From Lucifuga dentata (lineage: Eukaryota > Chordata > Actinopteri > Ophidiiformes > Bythitidae), in the NCBI GenBank assembly GCA_014773175.1, contig VXCM01000203.1, positions 118,929-182,928 on the forward strand: 64,000 bases of DNA, given 5' to 3'. This document shows, in pieces, positions 42,650 through 55,828 of this stretch. The notes under the pieces were generated by a model. It was not told the DNA's origin, did not search any database, and saw only the letters and a list, made by a program, of their open reading frames with translations. The stretch's first letter is position 1. The number at the start of each line of letters is the position of its first letter. The position numbers and the translations under genes were made by a program.

Positions 42650-45600
42650 CCTCTTTCTAGCATGCTCAAAACATACCACATTTTGATTTTCCTCTTTTGC
42701 TTCTTGAACACACCCTCTTCTCTTATCATCATCATACAGATCAACATATATACAGCCGACAGCTTCAGCTGTCATTTACCTTTGTGTCCTGTGAATGGTG
42801 CTGGAATACTAACACTTTGCACAGGGAGACTAAAGGGATGGTTTTGAGTTACCCCTCAAGAGTCACCTGTCAGGAGTTTTGTCTCAAAGAAGAATACAAG
42901 TGCACCTTCTTCTAATTGAAAGTTGATACCACTGGGCCAAATAGAGAGAAAGAGAAGAGGAGAGAGAGAAGGAAGGAAGTGGAGAGCAAACTGAGAGGAG
43001 AAATAGAGGGAGAGGAAGGAGCAGGCACGGCTAAAATAAACAATTCCCTGGATGCTTCAGGGTAAAAGAAAATGGCCCAGGGCTCCTTGGCCTCTCAGGG
43101 CCATGGCAGAAGCCAGTCACACACATCACATAGCATTACTCAGGATGGGGTTACAGGAAAATGTCAGCCAACGCATAAGGAGGAACCATCGGCCCATAGG
43201 ATAATTTGATTGCCTGAGGGAGGTGCAATCTTGCATTCCCACGATTCCTCTCTTTCCACCCACACCCTCTTTTCATTGTATTTTTGAATCCATTTTTTTC
43301 CCCTCTGTTGTTATTTAATGTTTTCAACTGTGTTGTTTGCTCTGGCAGCCAAGTATAGTTAGGAATGTGCTGTATTGTTGTAAATGGAGGTTACTGTGTT
43401 CTGTAATTGTTTGTTACAGTTTCTGTGCAGTCTCCTCTGTACCCATGGGAATTTTATGGACCATTGGTTTGTAGTATAGCCCCCTCATCTCTTGATTTAC
43501 AACCTGATCTTCATCAGAAATTTCTCCCCACTCTCCCTCCTGCATCCTCATAATGATGTGGGTTGCTTGTTATATCATTGGTCATACAATAAATCTTGTC
43601 CCTCCTAGTTACATTCCTTTGACAGATACCATGATGAAATAATCTGGAAATATGAAATGAGTCACTGCGTGCAACTCTGTATCTAAATCAGCTTTGTGGT
43701 GGTTTTGAGTTCTCTGTTGTAGAAGTTATTGTACAAACACAGTTACCTTGTTCATATATTTAATATCAAGCCACTTGGAGCTCATAATCGTGTGTGTTAG
43801 TGTGCACAAGTCCTGCTGCTTTTTTGTGTGTATTAGATAAAGACAGAGAAAAGGACAGAGAGAGAAAGGGATGAAGAGACAGCAAGAGAGTTCAGTGCAG
43901 ATATCTGAGTGCGTCTGACAGAGAGGACAGCCCTGGGGGGGGGGGGNGGGGGGGGGGGGTCTCAGCCCTTCAGCACCAAAAATGACACATGACTGCTTTT
44001 GTCATCCCATCTTCCTCCACCTCCCCAAACCCTGCAATGTACAGAGCCTCCAACAAACACTGAGGGGAGCATAGATACATACACTCCCACACACACTCAA
44101 AGACACACAGTCACACATTGTATACTGCTTAGATTACATTATCTTTATCCTCAGGACATGAACTCTCCTTGTTGGATGACATTTGGGCTTGTGCAGCACT
44201 AAGGTTACCTTTCTTTGCCCCTGAGTTAAAGATGCCTGTCTGCAGCATGCATTTGAAATGAAGGATGGAAAAAAAAATAGATGAGAAAGATTTCCAAAAG
44301 CACTTTGATCAGAGGCATCAACAGTCACGCACAAACTTGTTAAGCAGTATGTAAATTTGGGCTGATACAGAATAAAGTTGCCAGAATGGCATGAATCCAT
44401 TGTGCTGCGATGATCAAAATAAAAGAGGGCTTCAGATGCTGGAGGGCAAGAAAGTCACAGACATGAAGGTTTTTTTTCCCTCCTCTTTTTTCTACAAAGG
44501 GGCTGATGGGATGCAGAGGGGAGAGAAGGAGGGGAGGGAAATGAAAGATAGGGGAAAGCCTGGAAGGATCTCAATCTAAATTAGCTGCATAGAAGGAAGG
44601 CGACTGAGATATATAATTAAAACCAAAGTGATGAAAACATCAGCACTCATTCATTCACTCAGCAGATGAATTTCTGAAATTGCATCTGAGATGATTTGAG
44701 GATGTATCTAGTCTATTCTTAAAGCACACCAATCTCCCATTTACTCCTTATTGGGGTTTTTTGCACCATCTCCTTTCATCCAACTCCCTCTGTTTTTTCC
44801 GTTATCCCTCCCTCATTCTCTTTCTCTCTGTCTGACACATGAGATGAATAGATGCTGTCACCGAGACTCTTGTAGCCTGTCAGCTTTTAAACAAACAGTT
44901 AGCAAAAGGATCACTTTCACAGGAAACCTCCCAGTCTGTGGGGAGGTTATCCACTTAGTTCATTCCGTCCTCTTCATATTAGAAGACCCACCCCATGGAG
45001 ACAGAAAGGAATATGACCTCACACATGGACAAGTCATAACATACATCCACAACTAAATGCCACATTGTATTTATATCATTTTAGGGACTCAATAGTTATT
45101 GTCCTGTATGTTGAAAATGTTATTCGTTCTGGCAGCCCATGTTTTAATCATATGTCTTTGCCAATTAGAAAGGAAGCAATCTAACTGAGCGCCCTTTCCC
45201 TCCTTCCAGTATGGTGTTCCTCTAGTAAATCTCCCTTCTGACAACAAATGTCCCTGCACTAAAAAGGCCCCTCAAAAAACAAGCCTGACTTTTGGGAGAA
45301 AAAAATGCCCCCTGAGGTGTGTTCCCTCTCACTCTTCCTCTCTCCACCTGCACTGAGACTCTCAAGCCCTCCGTGTGTCTCGCCACACAATGGAGACAGT
45401 GCATAGCCTCTGGCACCTCTCTCCAGCTGAGAACCACCTCTCTCCAGAGGACAGGAGAGGAAAACTGCCAACACTAACAACTGATCCTGGCAGATAAAGG
45501 AGCAGATAGGAGAGGACAGAGTGCCTTGGCCAATAGTTGCCTCGCTCTGGTCTCCAGTGCTGCTTCCTTTAGGTCTCAGATAATGCTGCTAACAATAGCT

Positions 45601-47318
45601 ACTGTATGATGAAATATAATGATGATGAGGAAGGCAAATCAAACAAGGCTGATACTGACAGATTCAGTTTATTTTTTAATCAAATTTGCAACTTCATCTG
45701 CAATGTTTTCGTCTTCCATGATTTCAACAGGATGCATGGAAATTTTAGACATTTGTAGAAAGTAAAAACTGGCACAGTTTGCGAGTTAAACAGTATGAAT
45801 AACTATTAATCATATCAATTGTAACACAAACACAGCTGCTTAGGCTTTTTTTTAATGTGCTGTAATGTGCCAACCTGGGTGACCCAGCACCAGATCAGTG
45901 TACTACTCACATTCCTGAGGGCATCTGGCTAGAACAGCAGTTAGATGAGACGACCATCTCAGGTCAGCCAAGCTGGGTCACAGCTGGCAACTCCTGGGCC
46001 AAGCTGTTGACCTGATGTTATTGTGTACATCCACCTGCATGTAAGGATAATACCAATACATGGTATCACAACTGGAGAAGGACTTAATGTAAACCATCTT
46101 TGTGTCAGTGCTTAGAGTAAAAGAGTTTAAAGGAGATCGGCTATTTTTATGTGGCTTGGATTGATTTGCATACAACCTTTTGTCTTCTAATTTCTCTTAC
46201 CCATCCAGTCCAGTGTGTGTGGTCTGTAAGAGCCAAGCTCCCGGTATTTGTCCTGAGAAAGACCTTGATAGGAATGGGGTCTGAGAGAGAGAGAGCTTAT
46301 TTTATTCTCATCCATGCTGCTGCAGGCTATGGCTGTATTAATGCAATGGCAGGGATCTTTGAAGTTGTGACTTTATGAGACAAAAGCTAATTTCCTTTCC
46401 TTTGTTCATTATCGAGAGAGACTTCCAGCCAGGCAGAAAGCATGCTGTGCTAATTATTCCATTCATGAGTTGTCTCTAAAGTATGTAATGGATTTTACAA
46501 GGCTTTTCACAGGTAAGCAGAGAGGTATGGTGTACACATTTGTGAGGGTATCTACTGTCAGCAACCTGGCTTACAGTGATAATGCCTTTTAAATGAATTC
46601 ACATCATTTGATAAAAAAGAGAACAAATTGTCATATGCTTTTGCTATATTGAATTAAATGATCTGTAATAGAGTAGAGCAGAATAGCAGGTTCAACATAA
46701 GCTCAAAATCAACAAACACCGTATATTCTCTGCAGACTTATGATACCAAACCACTCTGCAACTCATTATGATCTGAACCCAATTTCAGAAATGTGTTTCG
46801 GAGTTTGTAGGGCCAAGTTAGACATGTGACATAATGGGATTTCCATCTTTCGCTTAAACAGAACTTGGCAGAGCATGAAGGGAAATGTAACATTTTACAT
46901 TCCATCTTCGCAAGACAGTCACTGCGTACCAGGATGCCACCCACAACACCTGAACACTCCCAGTCAATGAGCAGTGAGTCCCAGCATGTGTTTTCTGTCA
47001 CTCAAAGTCAGATCACACAACAACAAAAAGGGTTCAGCGGTGACACAAGAGAAACCATACCTCCTCCATTGCTATTTGANCATGCACACCCACCCACACT
47101 CCCCCTGCTTTGTTTGTGCTCATTTCATTCCGTGTGCAGCCTCCTGGCAGGCAGGTCAAGGTTTACCCTCGCACCACACACCATTTCCCTCACATGCTGC
47201 CTGGGGGAGGAACACTGGAGGCCTGAGGCAAGGGCAAGCCCAAACAGCTCGCACAACACTGCTGCCATCATCACCTCTAACCATACAGATGGAAGGACAG
47301 CAATACAGAGCTCATGTC

Positions 47319-47319
<1 letters not shown>

Positions 47320-47365
<46 letters not shown>
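47320..47365. repeat. (TTTC)n microsatellite
   Basis: Perfect tetranucleotide tract of about eleven units. Confidence 0.95.
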
Positions 47366-47679
47366 GTCCTTTCTCTCACATCCTCCCACTTGATCTTATT
47401 GCACGTTATTGATTTCTGTCAGGAGTAAGGTATATGTCTATTAACCGACAGATTTAATAGAGCGACAATAGAAAGCTACTCATTTGTTCCCCCCGTAGTG
47501 TAAGTGTTCATTTTGAGAGTCTGATACTAACCCAGGCTAGGAGCTAGTGCTGGATTTTTAGCTGTAAATGGAAAATGCCTGTGGGCTTTTCATTTTCTGG
47601 GCCCAGACGTTCCCTTCATGGTGTCGGAGCCCTTGTGTTCACAGAGTTCATGTTTTGCTGCGGGGCTTTTTTTTATTTT

Positions 47680-47950
47680 GTTTTATCTCATAGCTTAGAC
47701 TAGCAGGGCTTCAACTCCCAGAGGACTCCTGCGTAGCAACAGCAGAGATCAACAAAGTAAGTTTGTTTATGTTGGCTGTGTCCGCATGTTGTCGACTTAT
47801 ACATTTCTCAGTCTCCATTTCCTGCCTCTCCTTGCCCCAGGGGAAAGGAGCCCTCTAATTGGATCTTGTTCTAATTGAGCCTAATACTGGAGCTAACCGG
47901 AGTTGGGCCCTGTGGCTAATGAAGAGCTGAATCAAAACTAAGCACTAAAA
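47680..47950. promoter_or_regulatory. candidate regulatory block with clustered TAATTG words
   Basis: The word tctaattg occurs twice in close succession (near 47854 and 47869), followed by cctaatac and gctaatga within about 60 bases. The sequence is non-repetitive and of balanced composition. Clustered homeodomain-type cores suggest, but do not prove, an enhancer. Confidence 0.25.
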
Positions 47951-48514
47951 CTTTGACTGTGCATGTGCGTGCGTGTGTGCGTTTTTGTATGTGTGCTTGC
48001 ATGTGCATATGAGTGTGTGCATCTGTGTGTATTTTGTTCTACATTTTTTTTTAGGGGTGCATCCTTTGTCACTTGAATATAATCTCTGCTTTATACCTTT
48101 TCATTCTCAAAAATGCATTAAGATTTTTAAGACAGAAGATAATTATTTTTGAGATCAGGTCACTTCTTGTCTTTTTTTTCTTAACTTAGCACAATCCCAA
48201 AGACACTGTAACCTTGATATAAACCAATTTTTATAGGATTGACTCTTTTGTTCATCCTCTATTCCTCAGTCAAACTAAATGCCAATCCATTGGATATAAA
48301 ATGAAACAAGTCACATACTTGCTGCAGTTTCAACTGGTAACAGAGAAATGGAAATGAATAAAGCCAGGTTCGCTGCTGGAGGACATGAAAAGAAATCACT
48401 ACTCTCTTGCCTCTAGCTAAGAGACTCTCGCTTTTTTTTTTTTTATTACCTATCTGCAAATTATCTTGCCTCTTTACATAAGAACAGTAACATGTATATG
48501 TGCTATGCTGTGCT

Positions 48515-48516
<2 letters not shown>

Positions 48517-48547
<31 letters not shown>
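48517..48547. repeat. (TG)n microsatellite
   Basis: Perfect GT tract. Confidence 0.9.
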
Positions 48548-48548
<1 letters not shown>

Positions 48549-49807
48549 ATAAATATACCAAATAGTCATACATCTGTCCACACTGCTATTGAATCACATT
48601 CATTTTCTAGCAGGAGCATTCAAATCTTCATGTCAAAGTATGACATTATATCACACCATGTGGTATGTGATTAAACAGAGGTTATTATTATTTTAAATTG
48701 TCAGTCATGTTTCAGTCATGTTTTATTTTTTCTGTCATAAAATACTATTTAACCTTTGCAAAATTTCCAGAATATGTCTATACCCAATCCCATACATATG
48801 GCCTACATTTGATATTACATTTTAATTAAGAGTATACTTAGCAGTCTTAGCGATTAGGTGTACAGGCTCATTTAATACCTTCTTTGAAAAGATCTGCAAG
48901 CTTATTTTAAGACACATTAGCTGGCAAGATGTGTTAGCTTCAGGTGTTGCTGCAGTGATACTGACTGTTTGCCAGTTGGTACCAGAAATAAACATGGCAA
49001 TTCTACAAGGTGCACTTGTATGCTGCTCAACTACCTTTATACTCAACATCTCATTTGCACTTTGAAAAGCCCAGATTGTGAATGGTGATGGGCGCTGCCA
49101 TAACATAGTTGTGGTCAAGCTTTCACTTAGTCCCATATGCTTCAAATCCATTCTCCCAGCCTATAATGTGCAAAGTGGTGTTGTGTGACTGACATTATTT
49201 AGTCTTGATGTCCAGATTGTGAAGTCTTTCCGAGCAGTTGGAGGCCTGCAAGGCACAACCCAGTGCTGCACAGTGCTGGTGACTACCAGTAGGGGGTTTG
49301 GGTGGAGACATAGCACTCCAGGTGGGCTGAGTTGCACCCCCCTCTAGCATTCTTCTATATCTTGAGTAGGAGGAGAGCACAGTAAATGGTTCCAGAGCAA
49401 ATACAGCCTTCCAAAACTCCTGCCTTGAGGATGTAGCCTAAAGGCCAATAGGAAGATTGGAACCAGATGAAAGAAAGAAACTTAGGAGGGACTTTTGGTT
49501 GCTCTTATGAAATGCAGCTGAAAGTGCATTCTTTAGTATAGAATCAAATTACGTGCATTTTTCACTATTTTGGTTAAAAAAAATGCAAGAGGGAAAAATC
49601 TTACTTTTATGGGTTCACTGTTCACTTGAGTGTGTGTAGAGCTAAATGTGTACTGTACATGTGTATTAGCATGCATTTGTATGTGCTCATAGTCATAAAA
49701 GAATGGGATTGCATTGCCTGAGTAGCCCTCCAGCTCTTGTCTTGTTTGTTGACAGTATTAAACAAATGGTCAGAAAGTCCATTACTCAGGGGGGAATGAA
49801 ATAAACT

Positions 49808-49809
<2 letters not shown>

Positions 49810-49848
<39 letters not shown>
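49810..49848. repeat. (TG)n microsatellite
   Basis: Perfect TG tract of about 39 bases. Confidence 0.95.
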
Positions 49849-51171
49849 CTAGTGTGCAAGTGTATATGTTTCTAGTGTGCATGGCCCCTTCCCTGGCCCT
49901 GCAGGTTTCTCTGGGGTTTCTTGTCACCCTGTGTCTTGGAGGTGAGAGGGCGGGTGATAATTGAACACTCCCTGGCACTTTTAACAAATGTATTGAAAGA
50001 AGGAATCGAAAAACCTGTTAATGAGATTTCCCTCCTTAGGCAGTGCTCAGGGTTATTATTCTTATAATTTTCTTAATCTAATGAGTTATTCAAAGTTTAT
50101 TTTCAAATGTGTTTCTCACTCTCGCCCTGTACAGCTTCTGTTTTATTAGCTTCTGTTCCTCAGGAGCACACAAACTTTATTAATAAATCAATTTACAGTG
50201 TTTTGGAGGAGACCTCTGCTGAGACTTGAGTATCCACAATCTTTCCAACCAAACAAATGCTAATACAGAGACTCATAGAACACAGTGTGAATGATGGAAC
50301 AGCACTGGCCACATAAGGTGCACATCTTTGCACTTGGGCTTGTTTACCTCACAAGATGGCTCCTGGCTTAGGGAATGGACCATGAAAATGGCTACTCTCT
50401 TGTGCCTGCAGCAGTATATATAGATTGGAGTTTTTCATGTGGCAGCTAGGCTGCTGGGAAATATACCCCAGGGGATGTGCTCTCATTAAGGACAGTAGCT
50501 CTAGGCACTTTTCCACTGCTTCCTGTGGCCACTGACCTCCTTTTCACCCATGGGCTTGCAGCTATACCACAGCTCTGCTTCTTGGTCTCCCTGTCTCTCC
50601 TAGCAATGCCCTTGGGTTGTTGTCACATGACTTGAGTGACTCCTGACCCGCCTGGCCTCCTGTAACCCCTCCTCTCCTGTTGGCGAGTTGGTTACAGACA
50701 GCATGAAGGTCCCCCCCCCCCCCCNCCCCCCAGCTGACGCTTATGACCTTGGGTTTCAGAAGAAAGAATTTTCAGTCGGAACATCATGTCAAAAAGGACA
50801 AACTTACACACTGTAAAAATTTTTCTCTGGTTTAACTTTAAAAAAAATGAGGCAAAATTTTCCAATCATTTTTTAAAGTTGGTTGAACTATTGATATTTT
50901 TTTAGTAGGACAAACTCAAGAATATATATTTGACCTTAAGGCATAGAATTAAGTACATCCTATGTGGAAACAGCCAAGAAATTGAGTTGATCAATCTTGA
51001 TGTCAGCAACATGTGACTTACATTAATCATGATTAAAATTTAAGAAAGAAACACTATATGAATTAGAGTTCCATGAACTCATACCTATTTTTTTTTAATT
51101 TTGACAAACTCTTGTTTTGTGTGTTTGACTCACAACCCTGATTCCTGATTGTTTGACTAACCCTGATTTCT

Positions 51172-51248
51172 CCTGCCAGTCCAAGGATTGAACTGGTAAC
51201 CCTTCGGTCACAAGCGCACTTCTCTAATTGTTAAGCCACCACTGCCCC
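51172..51248 (-). mobile_element. tRNA-derived SINE head (partial)
   Basis: On the minus strand it starts ggggcagtggtggc. It has an A-box-like tggcttaacaattagaga (51238-51221) and, about 35 bases on, a B box ggttaccagttcaatcc (51201-51185). Spacing and sequence fit the tRNA-related head of a fish SINE rather than a working tRNA, because the acceptor arms do not pair well. It sits in the loop between the palindrome arms. The SINE body and tail are not clearly delimited. Confidence 0.6.
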
Positions 51249-51489
51249 ATTACAGGAAATACAGACATGCTATATCAGCACTTTCACCAGTTTTATAAAT
51301 CTTTATCTGTATTCTGGTATTACTCCACAAATATAAACATGCCAACAAAGTCTATGTTAAATACATCAAATGTAAACTTTCTCCTCTGTAGCTCCACAAC
51401 GAACAGCCCTGTTGTCCCCTCCAAAAAAAAAAACACAAACAAACAAAAAAAAAAAANTTGCATTTAATATCATACATCAGAGTATTTTG

Positions 51490-51578
51490 TTCAGTTTTGT
51501 ACTGAACTTTTGGCTAAAAGTTCAATACAAAACTGAAAATGAGTAAAAACTGTCAACATTTGTTGACAGTTTTACTCA
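51490..51578. repeat. two adjacent hairpins in the palindrome loop
   Basis: Arms at 51490-51511 and 51516-51537 pair at 21 of 22 positions around a 4-nt loop. Directly after, gagtaaaaactgtcaaca (51541-51558) pairs with tgttgacagttttactc (51562-51578), apart from one extra A. Confidence 0.85.
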
Positions 51579-51742
51579 AACACAAAAAACAAGAGTTTGT
51601 CAAAAAAATTTAAAAAATGTATGAGTTTTGAGTTTTGAGAAATTGAGCTCCCTTTTGGAAATCAATTTCGTAGTGTTTCTTTCTTAAATGTTAATCATGT
51701 TTAATGTAGGTCACATGTTGACAACTATAAGTTTGCTCAACT

Positions 51743-52912
51743 GCAAATCATATTGTTTTATCTAATACTCTTAAGGTATGGGAAGATGTCAGAAAATATC
51801 TTAATCTTTCAGAAAGTCTGACCCTGCAATTCCCCTTTGCTTTGAATCCTGATCTTCCCACTTCCCTTGGTCTTCTAATTTGGATGAGAAAGGGTATCTT
51901 AAATATTAATAACTTATTTTCAGATTGGTACCTTTAAGACTTTTGAAGCACTTAAAAATGAATTTAATTTACCCAACACAGATTTTTATAAATTTCTCCA
52001 ATTACGGCACTTTATTAAGACCGCAATGAGACAAGGAAAAATACGTTCAGAGCTCTCTTTGACTGAAAAGCAGCTGCTATCTCCAGGAGCTCTGAAAGGG
52101 AAGATTTCAGATTTATATGCATTGTTATCTGTATCCTCATCTTCCTATGACCCCTTAAGGAGGGTTTGGGAGAGAGACTTGGGCCAGACTTTCTCTGATG
52201 AAATGTGGCTCTCAATATGTAAAGGTGTCTTTTAGAAATCTACATCTAACTCTTTATAGGAACAAAATTATAAATTTATATATCGGATTTATCTCACTCC
52301 TGTTCATCTTAATAAGATGTATCCCAATGTTTCTTCACTTTGTTTTAAGTGTAAATCCAAAAAAGGCACATTAATGCATATATTTTGGGACTGTCTGAAA
52401 ATGCGTGTTTATTGGTCTGAGGTGCATGAGTTGGTTCAAAAGATAATTGGTAAGAAATTTAATCTGTCACCTCTTATATATTTGTTGAACTGTAAAACTG
52501 AGTTGGCTGTCAGCTCTGAAATTGACTACTTGTTGAATTTTCTTGTTTATTTGGCTAAAAAGTGTATTCTTATTTTGTGGTCATCTCCACAGATACCTTT
52601 TGTTGAAATGTGGTTGAATCAAGTGGCTACTTTATTGCCATTGGAGAAGTTAACTCACAATCTCCAAAATAAATCTGAGAGATTTAGGCAGGTCTGAGCA
52701 CTGTTGTTGAAATTTCTGGAAGGCACATGATATGGATGGACCCTATACATACCCACTAGTGGCTTTTTGTTGTATATAATGTACTGACTCTGTGTGATAT
52801 TCATGAAGATCCTTTTGTTTTTTCTTGTTTGTTTTGTTGTTTTTGTTGTTGTTGTTGTTGTTGTTTTACTTTATATGTTCAAAAAATTAAACTAAATAAA
52901 AAATTTAAAAAA
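51743..52912 (+). mobile_element. 5'-truncated L1-like LINE with 14-bp target-site duplication
   Basis: The element ends in an A-rich tail and is flanked by aagtttgctcaact at 51729-51742 and again at 52913-52926, which is a target-site duplication. Translation in several frames gives the C-terminal end of an L1-type ORF2. One piece reads TFEALKNEFNLPNTDFYKF and continues into the 52026-52235 frame. A second (52317-52697) has the C-x2-C...H-x4-C zinc-knuckle-like motif (CFKCKSKKGTLMHIFWDC), characteristic of L1/Tx1 ORF2 ends. The reverse transcriptase and endonuclease are missing. Insertion broke the right arm of the palindrome, so it is younger than that element. Confidence 0.85.
52026..52697 (+). 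pseudogene. degenerate LINE ORF2 C-terminal coding remnant
   Basis: Two open pieces (52026-52235 and 52317-52697) are separated by stop codons in the same reading direction; the bridging translation (YKFIYRIYLTPVHLNKM) still follows ORF2-like sequence. Stops and the lack of catalytic domains show it is inactive. Confidence 0.8.
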
Positions 52913-53975
52913 AAGTTTGCTCAACTCAGTTTCTTGGCTGTTTTCATATAGGCTGTATTTAATTTTATGTCTTAAAGTCAAATATATATTATTGAGTTTG
53001 TCCTCAAAAATACCTGTTCACCCAACTTTAAAAAATGATTGGAAAATGTTGCCTCATTTTTTTTTTGAATTAAACTAAAGAAAGGTTTTTTACATTGAAG
53101 TTTTTACTTAGATGTGACTTAAATAAATCTAGTTGAAAAGAAAAATTTTTATGTTTTAAATTAATTATACATTTTAAGTTTATGTAGTATGGACTAACCC
53201 ACTGAAGGACTTTTTACAGTGTATCTTATAGCCATAAAGTTGTGGTGTTCATGTGAAAAAAGTTTGAGCAATAGAGTAAAATTCTCCAAGCCATCCATCA
53301 TTTTTGCATCAGTCACTTAGAGCAAATTAGTGATAGAATACACCTGTCCTTTTAGACCTTTACCTTCAGTATAAGCGAATGCTGAGCTGTGATGCTTGAA
53401 TGGACAAGCAGCATAATAACGTTATTTCTTCCCCATCTTCCCTCAGCTATTTCTGCAGCTATTTCCTCCTTGTTGTGGTTCATTATAGCCACAAGACAAA
53501 CTAGGAAGTGAGGAGCACCTAAAGGAATGTCACCATAGTGATCTAAGATCTTGACTAAGATAACTAATCATCTATCAAGAAAACATTACTCTGGACTTGA
53601 GGCATTATAGTTCTACGCCTGAAGTGTGCAGAGAAATATCAATAAAAATCCCCCCGATCCTTTTTAAATTAAAAGCTAAAAACCTGATGCTCCCTGTTGT
53701 TCTCTGTTGTTGTACTTGTGCACAGACTTTACACCATTCGCATTTCCATTGTCCTTCAAAAAAAGAACAAGTAATACAATTTTAGAAATAAAAAATGATG
53801 TGATTACATTCAGTATCAGTGTAAGAATGACATTTTTAAGAGGTAGACTATGAGATGGCCCTGCATTACTGATTGGTGAATTGAGATATCAGACCAGTTC
53901 TCATCAGCACCACCCATACTTATACCTGCAGGCAAAACAATTTTGTCCTCCACTAGTAAGCAATTAGATTATATT

Positions 53976-54012
<37 letters not shown>

Positions 54013-54137
54013 CACAAACTGTATTCCCTCTGTGCAGCATTCTCCCTTCCTTGAAATGACACTTGCTTGCTCCATATGTGTGAGTTTGTGTTAACACATG
54101 GATAGGAGCACAGTCACAGACACACACATACATACAT

Positions 54138-54141
54138 AAAT

Positions 54142-54173
<32 letters not shown>

Positions 54174-54206
54174 ACACACACTCACCCTGTAGGTATAAGG
54201 TNAAAT

Positions 54207-54238
<32 letters not shown>

Positions 54239-54266
54239 ACACACACTCACCCTGTAGGTATAAGGT
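54138..54266. repeat. duplicated 64-bp flank around an N (assembly artefact)
   Basis: 54138-54201 and 54203-54266 are the same 64 bases (aaatacacac, a CA tract, then cactcaccctgtaggtata-aggt), separated by one N at 54202. As at 4653, this looks like unmerged overlapping contig ends. Confidence 0.85.
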
Positions 54267-55828
54267 TCCAGTTGGTATATCTCTGTCTCTAAGCCCCAGT
54301 TTGATGCCCTAGTCTCATGGTATCCAACCCCCACTCTTTCTGCATCCCCTCAGGCTTCCATGTGTGTGTGTGCGTTTGTAAGATGGCTACTGAACCAAGA
54401 GGGCATTGTTTCTCTCCAGCGGGGTTTCATAATTGAACGCTCACATTTATGCACTCATTCAAAAGGATACTAAAAGTAGATGGAAAGCAAGTAACCGTGT
54501 TCTACACTCCGTGGCAAATTGAAACTCTAGACTGTCATCAGGTTTGATTGGTATTATACATTATTCCTGAAACCCAAACAGATCTCGCTGCCAAATCACT
54601 GCAGATAATTACACATACACTGACTGGAGTCTTTCCACATGAGGTGCAAATTCTAGTCAGTCTGCATCAGGTTGTGTGTTTCTTTTTGCATGTGGGAGTG
54701 AGGCGGGGAGGAGAAAAGACAGCGGGCAGCAGGGACAGACCTGTCAGCCACTCAGATCACATCAGGTCTGTCGGGACACATTGGAGCACAGCGAGCCTGA
54801 TGGGATATGCCCCCCAGGGGTGCGAAGCAGGCCAGATGCCATACAGACAGAGGAGCAGGGAAAGAAGGAAGGAAGGAAGAATAGAGGATGGCGCATCCTG
54901 CCTTTAATGCACAACATGTTCTTATAACATGCACGCAGTTATGAATGGTAACACTGCATAGATTTGGTAATGGACTAATTACTGTCACAGACACACACTG
55001 AGGCATGCACTAGTACCTGAACCCACAAACACACACGCTCAGTTATACTGCCGTAAACATGTAGCCTGCATCTCACACTGGATAACCTACATCTTAAACA
55101 AGGCACATATGCTAATGTGAAATGTGAAGGCATCATGTTTATGAGCTGCACACGATGCATATGCTTCTGCGTGTGGGTAAATGCACAGACACGCTCGGAT
55201 ACATATGTCCGCAGGGGCATAATGGGAAATAGACACTTCTCTTCATGCCTGTTCTTTAAGTGGGGCATTTATTGTTTTTGTGGTGGTGTTTACTTCATTA
55301 AATTAAGGGCACATTTAAGAAATGCAGCGTGTTTCAAGGTTTATATAAGCAGAATTATGCTTTCAGCCATTAAGTTGCAAATTAACCTATCTTTATGACT
55401 GTGGGATATGCCAGTTGAAGATGCTTTTACATTTTCACACTAATCAACTTGACTTTAACATGTTGGATTTCAGTTTGATTTGCTTTCATCACAAATATTG
55501 TTTCCCCCCCTCGGCTGTATGTGTGTCTGTGTATTTGTGTGTAGCTGTCTTATTGTATTGTGCATGTAAGTGTTTGTATGCTTTCTGTGCTTACGTTTCT
55601 TGTCCATGGCAACTTCATGTCAGCTCAACTGTTCTCCTTTTCAGAAAATCAGAAAATGTGCATGTGTAGGGAGGGTTTGGGGGGGGCAGGGGGNGTGTTA
55701 CAAGGACAAAATGAACTAATGTTGAATATTCCGTATTGGTTTTGCTGTAATTCTTTTCTAATTCTTAGTTTATTCAATTTCATCTCCTTGAGGCTGGTAG
55801 GTATGGAAATGAGGCCTGTTCTTTTTTT

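Larger units (their letters stand above)
40056..50800. other. gene desert between psma8 and kctd1 (left part)
   Basis: No exons recognised on either strand. It holds CA/TG, CT and TTTC microsatellites, single-N gaps (43947, 47080, 50725) and several mixed-composition stretches that could be conserved non-coding DNA, for example around 43000-43250 and 47680-47950. In mammals TAF4B occupies this interval; no TAF4-like coding sequence was recognised. Confidence 0.5.
50809..53098. mobile_element. long palindromic DNA transposon remnant (~300-bp arms) with nested insertions
   Basis: The left arm (about 50809-51128) recurs as its reverse complement in a right arm split by the LINE (about 51570-51742 and 52913-53098). 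Matching words include atgaggcaa-attttccaatc, ggacaaactcaa-aatatata, gaaacagccaagaaa-tgag, catgtgac-tacatta, tttaagaaagaaacacta and gacaaactcttgtttt. No transposase frame is present. The ends read ca-tgtaaaaa on both sides. A second tttttacagtgta lies further right (53211-53223), so the true outer boundary is uncertain. Superfamily unknown. Confidence 0.8.
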
